This document shows positions 26,520 to 64,000 of a DNA stretch of 64,000 bases, piece by piece. Each line of letters opens with the position of its first letter. Within the stretch, counting starts at the first letter, position 1. A program made the position numbers and the translations under genes. Below the pieces are notes generated by a model. That model searched no databases. It was not told where the DNA came from and saw only the letters and a list, made by a program, of their open reading frames with translations. Source of the DNA: Streptomyces sp. CBMA29 (GTDB lineage Bacteria; Actinomycetota; Actinomycetes; Streptomycetales; Streptomycetaceae); NCBI RefSeq assembly GCF_014596445.1, contig NZ_MECL01000074.1, positions 47,048 to 111,047 on the forward strand, read 5' to 3'.

Positions 26520-29333
26520 ATGCGAATTGAACGGTTTGAACGGGGGCTGTTCACTGTCGTGGAATTTATTCAGCGTGAAGCGCAGTTAGAGTTTTTGAGC
26601 AATTCCTTGCGGGACGTCATGTCCGGCAGCGGGACAACGGTTCTGGTCGAGGGCGCCATCGCCTGCGGCAAGAGCCAGACCCTGGAATGGGTCATCGACG
26701 AGGCGACCAGGTCCGGGGTCACCCTGCTGTGCGCGGCGGGTTCGCCCGCCGAGGCCGGCACACCCCTGGGCATCGTCTCCCAACTGATGGACGGCGTGCC
26801 GCCCTCGACCGCGCCACCGGCGCCGCCCGACGGGGCCACCGACCAGGGAACCGGCCGGTTCGCCCGGCAACTCGCCGCGGCCGTGAAGGGCATGGCCGAG
26901 CGGGCGCCGGTGGTCATCGCTGTCGACGACCTCCAGCACGTCGACGCCGAGTCGCTGCGGTGTCTGCTCCAGCTCGCCCGGCTGACCCGGCGCGGCCGTG
27001 TCCTGATGGTGCTCACCCAGCCGCTGCACGGCGGACCGCGGGACCCGCAGTTCGCCGTCGAGCTGCTGCGCCAGCCCGAGGTGCACCGGCTGCGGCTGCT
27101 GCCCCTGGACCAGGACGGTGTGGCCCAGATCCTGGCCGCGTATACCGACCTGCCCGCAGGAGCGGTGAACGCCGCGGAGCTGTACCGGCTGACCGGCGGC
27201 AATCCGCTGCTGCTGCGCGCGTGTCTCGAGGACTGCCACCGCGCGGTGGCCCACTGGCCGCCGGGCATCGCCCCGCCGCTCGCCGGGGAGCTGTTCGGAC
27301 AGGCGCTGCTGACCTGCCTGCGCCGCGGAGGCGAGGACACCTGGGAGGTGGCCGCCGCTGTCGCGGTGCTGGGCGAGGCGGCCGACACCGAGTCCGTCGG
27401 GCGCGTCTCCGAGGCCACCTCGTGGAGCGTCGACGAGGCGTTGCAGGCGCTGGAGTCCGCGGGCATCGTCGACGGCCCGCGGTTCCGCGACCCGGTGGCA
27501 CGGTCGGTGGTCCGCGACAGCCTGGACACGGCCGAGAGCGCCCGGTTGCACCGCGAGGTCGCCGGCCTGCTCAGGGACCAGGGCGCACGCCCCTCGGCGG
27601 TGGCCGCGCACCTGCTCGCGGGGGGCGAGGTGCCCGGTTCCTGGGGAGCGGCCGTACTGCGGGAGGCCGCGGAGGCCGCGCTGCACGAGGACGACGCACC
27701 GCTCGCCATCGACTACCTGGAGCTGGCCTGCGCCGGGTGCGACGACGAGCGGGTGCGTACGGACATCAGGCTGCGGCTGGCCGCCGTGCTGTGGCGGATC
27801 AACCCCGCCGCGGCCGAGGCCCGGCACCTGCCGGAACTGGTCGCCTCCGCGGCCACCACCCGGCTGCCCGCCCACACCGCCGCCGGTCTCGCCGACCTGC
27901 TGATCAGCCACGGTCGCTTCGAGGAGGCCCGTGCCATCCTCGGCGGCCTCAAGGCGAGGGCGTCGTCCGGCCAGTGGGGCGCGGCGCAGGCGGCGCTCGG
28001 TCAACTGACGCCCCTGGCCGGGCAGTGGTGCGGCGAGGGCGGCGACCCCGGGTTGCAGGACCACCCGATATCCGCGGACGCGGTGGCGCATCCGTCCCCC
28101 GACGGGTCGCTGCGCTGCCCGGTCCTGTCGCCCGACACCGGCGTGGAGACCTCGGCCGAACGCTTCCTGCGGGTGTCCCCGCTGATGGACGTGACGCTGA
28201 CGCCGATCGTCAACGCCGTGGTGTCGCTGTACTTCGGCGACCGGCTCGAGGCCGCTGACGACGCCTGCCGCAGATTCCAGGAGGAGGCCGACCGGCGGCG
28301 GGCGCCGGGCTGGCGGGCGGTGTTCGCCGGTCTGCGGGCCGACATCGCGCTGCGCGGAGGGCGGCTGGAGGCCGCCGCGCAGTACGCGCAGGAGTCGCTG
28401 AACAGCGTGTCCGCCCACAACGGGAGCTTCTTCGCCGGCGGTCCGCTGGCGGTGCTGATCCTCACGCACACGGCCGCGGGCGACTACACGGCCGCGGCCC
28501 GGCGGCTCAACCAGCCGATTCCCGACGCGCTGCTCAAGAGCGTCTACGGTCTCGGATACCTGCGAGCGCGCGGCCACTTCTACCTGGCCACCGGCCAGCC
28601 CGAGGCCGCGCTGACCGACTTCAAGACCGCGGGCCGGTTCGCCGTCCGCTGGGGCGTCGACCGCCCGGTGCTGCTGCCCTGGCGCACCGACGCCGCGCAG
28701 GCCCTGTGCCGTCTCGAACAGCCCGACCGCGCCGAGCGGTTGATCGTGGACCAGTTGCGGATGCCGGACGCGGTGCACCCGCGGGTGCGCGGCGTCACGC
28801 TGCGGCTGCGGGCGCAGAGCGTCGACCTCAAGCTCCGGCCGTCGCTGCTGGCCAGGGCGGTCGAGGACCTGCACCGGTCGGGCGACCGGCTCGAACTGGC
28901 CCGCACCGTAGGCGTGCTGGGCGAGACGTACCGCGAACTGGGAGAGACCACACGGTCGATCGCCGTTACCCGCCGGGCCCTGCACCTGGCCCGCGAGTGC
29001 GGCGCGGAACCGCTGTGCGCGGAGTCCGGACAGCGGCTGCGTGAGGGCGAGCGGGAACGGGCCCAGGACCTCGCCCCGGCCGGCGCCGCGCTCGCGGAAC
29101 CGGTCGCCGCCGACGCGCTGGGCGCGGAGGCCGAGGCGAAGCTCAGCGATTCCGAGAAGCGGGTCGCGGCCCTGGCGGCCTGCGGATACACCAACCGGGA
29201 GATCTCGGCGAAGCTGTTCGTGACGATCAGCACCGTCGAGCAGCACCTGACCCGGGTCTACCGCAAGCTCAACATCACCAGGCGGCACCAACTCCCGCTG
29301 GAAGTGCACATGCCGACCAACGAGATCGCGTGA
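26520..29333 (+). CDS. LuxR-family transcriptional activator of the LAL type
   Basis: A 937-aa regulator with the LAL layout. The N-terminal AAA-like ATPase has Walker A in VEGAIACGKSQT and a Walker B region VVIAVDDLQHVD. A long helical middle with TPR-like repeats follows. The C-terminal LuxR helix-turn-helix covers the last 60 residues (LSDSEKRVAALAACGYTNRE, then STVEQHLTRVYRKL). A TTA codon lies at 26586-26588, close to the start, so synthesis should depend on the bldA tRNA. ATG 26520 has no strong ribosome site; GTG 26559, which gives a start resembling other family members, is an alternative and also keeps the TTA. It probably switches on the PKS cluster. Confidence 0.9.
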   Translation: MRIERFERGLFTVVEFIQREAQLEFLSNSLRDVMSGSGTTVLVEGAIACGKSQTLEWVIDEATRSGVTLLCAAGSPAEAGTPLGIVSQLMDGVPPSTAPPAPPDGATDQGTGRFARQLAAAVKGMAERAPVVIAVDDLQHVDAESLRCLLQLARLTRRGRVLMVLTQPLHGGPRDPQFAVELLRQPEVHRLRLLPLDQDGVAQILAAYTDLPAGAVNAAELYRLTGGNPLLLRACLEDCHRAVAHWPPGIAPPLAGELFGQALLTCLRRGGEDTWEVAAAVAVLGEAADTESVGRVSEATSWSVDEALQALESAGIVDGPRFRDPVARSVVRDSLDTAESARLHREVAGLLRDQGARPSAVAAHLLAGGEVPGSWGAAVLREAAEAALHEDDAPLAIDYLELACAGCDDERVRTDIRLRLAAVLWRINPAAAEARHLPELVASAATTRLPAHTAAGLADLLISHGRFEEARAILGGLKARASSGQWGAAQAALGQLTPLAGQWCGEGGDPGLQDHPISADAVAHPSPDGSLRCPVLSPDTGVETSAERFLRVSPLMDVTLTPIVNAVVSLYFGDRLEAADDACRRFQEEADRRRAPGWRAVFAGLRADIALRGGRLEAAAQYAQESLNSVSAHNGSFFAGGPLAVLILTHTAAGDYTAAARRLNQPIPDALLKSVYGLGYLRARGHFYLATGQPEAALTDFKTAGRFAVRWGVDRPVLLPWRTDAAQALCRLEQPDRAERLIVDQLRMPDAVHPRVRGVTLRLRAQSVDLKLRPSLLARAVEDLHRSGDRLELARTVGVLGETYRELGETTRSIAVTRRALHLARECGAEPLCAESGQRLREGERERAQDLAPAGAALAEPVAADALGAEAEAKLSDSEKRVAALAACGYTNREISAKLFVTISTVEQHLTRVYRKLNITRRHQLPLEVHMPTNEIA

Positions 29334-29361
29334 CCGCCGGGTCACAACGGGAGGACCGCTC

Positions 29362-30702
29362 ATGCAGCAGATCATCGACGCCGTGCGCGCGGGTGCCGGA
29401 GCCGAGGACTTCCTCGCGCTTCCGGTGCCGGAGAGCTACCGCGGCGCGGCCGTGCTCCGCGAGGAGACCGACATGTTCGAGGGGCTGGAGACCCGCGAGA
29501 AGGACCCCGCCAAGTCCCTGCACACCATCGAGGTCGCGACCCCGGAACCCGGCCCCGGCGAGGTGCTGATCGCCGTGATGGCCAGCGCGATCAACTACAA
29601 CACGGTCTGGAGCGCGATCTTCGAACCGCTGCCCACGTTCACCTTCCTCGACCGGTACGCGCGCAGCAGCCCCGAGGCGGCGCGCCACGCGCAGCCGTAC
29701 CACGTCCTCGGCTCCGACGTCGCCGGAGTGGTCCTGCGGACGGGGGCCGGAGTGCGCAACTGGAAGCCGGGTGACCGGGTCGTCGCGCACTGCCTGAACG
29801 TGGAGCTGGAGTCCGCCGACGGGCACGACGACACGATGCTCGACCCCGAGCAGCGGATCTGGGGCTTCGAGACGAACTTCGGCGGCCTCGCGGAGCTGAC
29901 GCTGGTCAAGTCCAACCAGTTGATGCCCAAGCCCGCGCACCTCACATGGGAGGAGGCCGCGTCGTCCGGGCTGGTCAACTCCACCGCCTACCGCCAGCTC
30001 GTCTCGCGCAACGGCGCCTCGCTCAAGCAGGGTGACGTGGTCCTGATCTGGGGCGCGGGCGGCGGCCTCGGCTCGTACGCCACGCAACTGGCCCTGAACG
30101 GCGGGGCGGTGCCGGTCTGCGTGGTCTCCGACCCGCGCAAGGCCGAGCTGGTGCGGGCCATGGGCGCGGAGCTGGTCATCGACCGGGCCGCGGAGGGCTA
30201 CCGGTTCTGGAAGGACCCGCAGACGCCCGACCCGCGCGAGTGGAAGCGGTTCGGCGGCCGGATACGGGAGTTGACCGGCGGCGAGGACCCGGACATCGTG
30301 CTGGAGCACCCCGGCCGGGAGACCTTCGGCGCCAGCGTCTTCGTCACCCGCCGCGGCGGCACCGTCGTCACGTGCGCGTCCACCTCCGGATTCCGGCACG
30401 AGTACGACAACCGGTACCTGTGGATGTCGCTGAAGCGGATCGTCGGCTCGCACTTCGCCAACTACCGCGAGGCGTGGGAGGCCAACCGCCTCATCACCAA
30501 GGCGATGGTGCACCCGACGCTGTCCACGGTCTACCCGCTGGAAGCCACCGGAGAGGCGACCCGCGCCGTCCACCGCAACGAGCACAGCGGGAAGGTGGGC
30601 GTGCTGTGCCTGGCGCCCCACGAGGGGCTCGGCGTGACCGACCCCGGGACGCGTGAGCGGCACCTGCCGGAGATCAACCGGTTCCGTACCCCGGTGGGCT
30701 GA
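29362..30702 (+). CDS. ccr: Crotonyl-CoA carboxylase/reductase (ethylmalonyl-CoA supply)
   Basis: This 446-aa enzyme converts crotonyl-CoA, CO2 and NADPH to ethylmalonyl-CoA. It is a zinc-independent MDR-family protein with the nucleotide motif IWGAGGGLGSYATQ. The four residues known to hold CO2 in carboxylating members (N81, F170, E171, H365 in the Kitasatospora enzyme) are all present one position earlier: N80 in INYNTVW, F169-E170 in WGFETNF, H364 in GSHFANY. It should therefore carboxylate and not merely reduce. GGGAGGA precedes ATG 29362, 28 bp after the activator gene. It fits the two ethylmalonyl-type acyltransferases in the PKS. Confidence 0.95.
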   Translation: MQQIIDAVRAGAGAEDFLALPVPESYRGAAVLREETDMFEGLETREKDPAKSLHTIEVATPEPGPGEVLIAVMASAINYNTVWSAIFEPLPTFTFLDRYARSSPEAARHAQPYHVLGSDVAGVVLRTGAGVRNWKPGDRVVAHCLNVELESADGHDDTMLDPEQRIWGFETNFGGLAELTLVKSNQLMPKPAHLTWEEAASSGLVNSTAYRQLVSRNGASLKQGDVVLIWGAGGGLGSYATQLALNGGAVPVCVVSDPRKAELVRAMGAELVIDRAAEGYRFWKDPQTPDPREWKRFGGRIRELTGGEDPDIVLEHPGRETFGASVFVTRRGGTVVTCASTSGFRHEYDNRYLWMSLKRIVGSHFANYREAWEANRLITKAMVHPTLSTVYPLEATGEATRAVHRNEHSGKVGVLCLAPHEGLGVTDPGTRERHLPEINRFRTPVG

Positions 30703-30708
30703 CAACGG

Positions 30709-30743
30709 CGGTGGCGCGCACCCGCGGCGGGTGCGCGCCACCG
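30709..30743. terminator. Bidirectional hairpin terminator after ccr
   Basis: A perfect 16-bp inverted repeat (30709-30724 and 30728-30743) with a 3-nt loop lies 6 bp after the ccr stop and 36 bp from the stop of the convergent ketosteroid-isomerase-like gene. It should end transcription from both sides. Confidence 0.85.
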
Positions 30744-30779
30744 TGTCCCGCTGCCCGCCCAAGGGCGGTCAGCGGTGCG

Positions 30780-31232
30780 TCACTTCCGGTCGATGAGGGT
30801 GACGTCGGAGCTGCCGTACAGCGCCATCATCCGGTCGACCAGGCCGACTTCGTTGACGTGGATCGTCATCACGATGTTCACCCGGATCATCTTCTCCTCC
30901 GGGTCGTCCGGCGGGACCGGCGGCAGCAGGCCCGACTCGGTCATCGCGGGACCCGCCAGCGGCAGGTAGTTGAAGGTCGAGACCATCGGGACCGACGCCC
31001 ATTGGCCGTCCTTGGACGCCACCGGCATGGCTGCGTCCTCGAAGGCGCCGGAGAAGACGGCGGCGGCGGCGCGCTGGCTGAGCGCGTGCAGGCCGTGCTG
31101 CTCGCCGTTGCCCACCGGGTCCTCGAAGGTGCAGTCCTCGGCGTAGAGCTGGAGCAGGCCCTCCACGTTGCCGTCGTTGATCATCCGACAGTGTTCGAGA
31201 ATGAGCCACTTGGCCCGTTTCTCGTCGGTCAT
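30780..31232 (-). CDS. Ketosteroid-isomerase/SnoaL-like (NTF2-fold) protein, possible epoxide hydrolase/cyclase
   Basis: A 150-aa NTF2-fold protein. The segment MINDGNVEGLLQLYAEDCTFEDPVG is the classic ketosteroid isomerase start, including the acidic residue before the EDPVG turn that acts as general base. The C-terminal half has the MALYGSSDVT ending. ATG 31232 follows GGAG at 8 bases. A longer form from GTG 31358 would overlap the P450 stop (GTGA) but adds 42 Pro/Ala-rich residues unlike the family. In polyether clusters homologous proteins (MonB, Lsd19) open epoxides; in aromatic clusters relatives cyclise rings. It lies in one minus-strand unit with the P450. Confidence 0.8.
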   Translation of the reverse strand: MTDEKRAKWLILEHCRMINDGNVEGLLQLYAEDCTFEDPVGNGEQHGLHALSQRAAAAVFSGAFEDAAMPVASKDGQWASVPMVSTFNYLPLAGPAMTESGLLPPVPPDDPEEKMIRVNIVMTIHVNEVGLVDRMMALYGSSDVTLIDRK

Positions 31233-31354
31233 CGTGTCTGCTCCGATGGTCGGGAGGGCGGTGGGACGGGCGGTCGGGAGAGGGGTCGGGAAGGCGTTCG
31301 GACGGGCGGGCGCAGTACGGGAGTTGTCGGGACCTGACGGGGAGGCCGCGGCGG

Positions 31355-32545
31355 TCACGCGTGGACGACCGACACCGGCAGCGACTTGACTCCGAAGAAG
31401 TTCCGGTCGTAGAACTCCAGCGGCTCGCTGCGGTCGAGCCGCACGTCCTGGTAGTGGTCGAGGAGGAGGTTGAGGGCGACTCGCCCCTCAAGCCGGGCCA
31501 GCGGCGCACCGATGCAGAAGTGGATGCCCTTGCCGAAGGCGACGTGCGCGTTGGGCGTACGGGTGATGTCGAACCGGTCCGGCTCGTCGAACTGCCGCTC
31601 GTCGCGGTTGGCCGATGCCAGCCAGGGGATGACGATCGACCGCTCGGGGATGACCACACCGCCGATCGGCACGTCCCGGGTGGTGTACCGGCCGGTGATG
31701 GTGAACGGCGGCCGGTAGCGCACCACTTCCTCCAGCGCGGCCGGGATCAGCGAGCGGTCGGCGCGCAGCGCGGCGGCTGCCTCCGGGTGCTCCTCGAAGC
31801 ACAGGATCGCGCTGCTCAGCATCATCGTCGTGGTGATGTGCCCGGCGATCAGCAGCAGCCGGGCGAAGTTGACGGCCTCCTCCGACGACAGCGGCTCGCC
31901 GTCCACCTCGCTGGTGGCCATCTTGCTGAGCAGGTCGTCACCGGGACGGGACCGCCGCTCCTCCAGCATGCCGTCGAGGTAGTAGTCCATCTCCTCGATC
32001 GCGGTCCGCAGGCGCTCGTAGTTCTCCGGCAGGTCGATGCCGACGATCTTGGCGGCGATGATGCGGTCCGCCCAGTGCCGGAAGATCGGCCGGTCCTCGG
32101 CCGGTACGCCCAGCAGTTCGGCGATCACGATCACCGGCAGCGGATGGGTCAGATGCCGCACCAGGTCGAGACGGTCCATGCCCTCGGTCGCGCCGAGCAG
32201 CTCCCGGCCGATCTCGGCGATCCGCGGCTCCAGTTCGGCCACGGTGCGGGGCGTGAACACCCGGCTGATCCCGCGCCGCAGATGGTGGTGCTCGGGCGGG
32301 TCGATCTGCGCCAGGTCACCGCGGGCGATCTCCGCCGCCTTCGGTGACACCGGGGTCGGGTCGGAGGAGAAGTCCTTCTGGTCCGACAGCACCCGCTGCA
32401 CGTCCGCGTACCGCAGGACGTGCCAACTGCCGTTCTCGTCGCGGAACACCGGATTGTCGTCGCGCATCCGGCGCAGCCACGCGAACAGTTCAGCGCCGCC
32501 GTCGGCGGCCGACGGCGGGCTCAGCGACACAGCGGAATCGGTCAC
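31355..32545 (-). CDS. Cytochrome P450
   Basis: A 396-aa soluble bacterial P450. The heme-binding loop is FGKGIHFCIG with Cys344, the ExxR motif is E273-R276 in EEVVRYR, and the I-helix oxygen groove is AGHITT (234-239). There the acidic residue that usually precedes Thr is Ile, which may change proton delivery. GTG 32545 is chosen because GGGAG stands six bases before it; the open frame goes 25 codons further but has no ribosome site. It is divergent from PKS A across a 445-bp control region and probably hydroxylates the polyketide after assembly. Confidence 0.9.
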   Translation of the reverse strand: MTDSAVSLSPPSAADGGAELFAWLRRMRDDNPVFRDENGSWHVLRYADVQRVLSDQKDFSSDPTPVSPKAAEIARGDLAQIDPPEHHHLRRGISRVFTPRTVAELEPRIAEIGRELLGATEGMDRLDLVRHLTHPLPVIVIAELLGVPAEDRPIFRHWADRIIAAKIVGIDLPENYERLRTAIEEMDYYLDGMLEERRSRPGDDLLSKMATSEVDGEPLSSEEAVNFARLLLIAGHITTTMMLSSAILCFEEHPEAAAALRADRSLIPAALEEVVRYRPPFTITGRYTTRDVPIGGVVIPERSIVIPWLASANRDERQFDEPDRFDITRTPNAHVAFGKGIHFCIGAPLARLEGRVALNLLLDHYQDVRLDRSEPLEFYDRNFFGVKSLPVSVVHA

Positions 32546-32703
32546 GCGAGACTCCCAGCGTATGACGCGCGGCGTGCGGATGCGGCCGTGGCCGTAGTCG
32601 TGGCCGGACACTTGTTTCACGCCGCGAATGAGGAATTATTCCGAATTTCATCGCCCGTGGACGGTAACAGCGTGCGGCAGCGGCTCAAACCCCGGAATAG
32701 GTA

Positions 32704-32739
32704 TAGGGGGTGGCGGCCGCACTTTAGGGGGGTACCCCC
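32704..32739. promoter_or_regulatory. Paired TAGGGG boxes (21 bp apart) plus GGGGGTACCCCC palindrome, candidate activator site 2
   Basis: TAGGGG at 32704-32709 and at 32725-32730 are 21 bp apart start to start, exactly as at 25421/25442. The second box runs into the perfect palindrome GGGGGTACCCCC (32728-32739). The first box shares ATAGGGG followed by TGGCG with the other locus. The site is 35-70 bp upstream of a possible -35 element for PKS A, a normal position for an activator, and 160-185 bp from the P450 start. Confidence 0.6.
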
Positions 32740-32773
32740 GCGGCGGCAGGGGTCGTGGGGTCAATAACCCCGG

Positions 32774-32802
32774 TTGACTGGCCAGTTGAACGCTGATGGG
32801 AT
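32774..32802 (+). promoter_or_regulatory. Weak candidate promoter for PKS A
   Basis: TTGACT at 32774-32779 followed after 17 bp by TGGGAT at 32797-32802. The -10 match is poor, as expected for an activator-dependent promoter. It lies just downstream of the TAGGGG pair and about 190 bp before the start codon. Confidence 0.3.
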
Positions 32803-32989
32803 CGATTACCGGTCCACGTCCGTCCTGTCCGCAACCACGGATGACGGCGCGGAGGGCGACAATTCCGAGGCGATCGGGACGCGCGCTCCGCACTCCGCAT
32901 TTCCGCCGAGGCGGTGGAAAGTCTGGCGTTTTCGTGCGACCTGTACCACCCCCCGGGTCGTGGGATTCCGAAGGAGCTCTGACGTACTG

Positions 32990-48421
<15,432 letters not shown>

Positions 48422-48509
48422 GCGGCCACGCCCGGCGCGGCGGCACGAGCGCCGGGCGGGCCACACGACGCAGGACATCCCGTAACGGCTCGGAGGAGGA
48501 ACGCCTCGG

Positions 48510-64000
<15,491 letters not shown>

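Larger units (their letters stand above)
32546..32989. other. Divergent control region between the P450 and PKS A
   Basis: This 444-bp gap contains the second TAGGGG pair (32704, 32725), a perfect GGGGGTACCCCC palindrome overlapping the second box (32728-32739), and a weak promoter-like pair downstream. The PKS frame is open back to about 32774, but those residues are not protein-like and GTG 32990 is the preferred start. The ribosome site AAGGAG is at 32971-32976. Confidence 0.5.

Noticed and set aside
32774..32989. 72-codon N-terminal extension of PKS A
   Set aside because: Residues are not conserved or protein-like and the region carries the control elements; GTG 32990 fits the usual KSQ start, although its ribosome site is a little distant.

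Overview
The window is high-GC (roughly 70% or more), densely coded actinomycete DNA, most probably from Streptomyces. The support is GTG/ATG starts with purine-rich ribosome sites, stop/start overlaps of the ATGA/GTGA type, near-absence of TTA codons except in two secondary-metabolism genes, and a giant type I polyketide synthase (PKS) locus. No rRNA, tRNA or CRISPR array was seen.

Layout. (1) 1-2212 is a scrambled, lower-GC scar: a decayed IS1380-type transposase, a 5'-truncated toxin-like gene coupled to an unknown 250-aa partner gene, and a glycosyl hydrolase-like gene that lost its front end exactly where the foreign block stops. (2) 2249-7930: a TetR regulator diverges from a four-gene molybdenum hydroxylase operon (iron-sulfur, FAD/4Fe-4S, molybdopterin subunits and an XdhC-type maturation factor) in the same order as Escherichia coli paoABCD. 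(3) 8169-23511: a carbohydrate-use locus with a GH42 beta-galactosidase, a complete family-5 ABC importer (binding lipoprotein, two permeases, two ATPases), a LacI regulator, an FAD oxidoreductase, a GH3 beta-glucosidase and a secreted beta-helix protein. (4) 23600 to the right edge: a modular PKS biosynthetic gene cluster.

The PKS cluster has an FAD monooxygenase, a type II thioesterase, a large LuxR/LAL activator, crotonyl-CoA carboxylase/reductase (ethylmalonyl-CoA supply), a ketosteroid-isomerase-like protein, a cytochrome P450 and two PKS genes. PKS A (32990-48421) is KSQ-AT-ACP / KS-AT-DH-KR-ACP / KS-AT-DH-ER-KR-ACP. PKS B (48510 to beyond 64000) is KS-AT-DH-KR-ACP / KS-AT-DH-ER-KR-ACP / KS-AT-KR... 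and is cut by the window edge. From AT motifs, the loading module and modules 2-4 use methylmalonyl-CoA and modules 1 and 5 use ethylmalonyl-CoA; no malonyl-type AT is visible. The inferred starter-end chain is fully branched, carries a 1,5-diene (modules 1 and 3, if both DHs work) and then a hydroxyl (module 5). This alternation, with a ketosteroid-isomerase-like protein and an FAD monooxygenase nearby, resembles polyether ionophore logic. I could not match it to a known product.

Regulation visible in sequence: TTA (bldA) codons in the LuxR activator and the FAD monooxygenase; a pair of TAGGGG boxes exactly 21 bp apart in both divergent intergenic regions of the PKS cluster; a perfect 18-bp palindrome inside the promoter spacer upstream of the molybdenum hydroxylase operon; and duplicated TCATACGTA boxes at the sugar-importer promoter.
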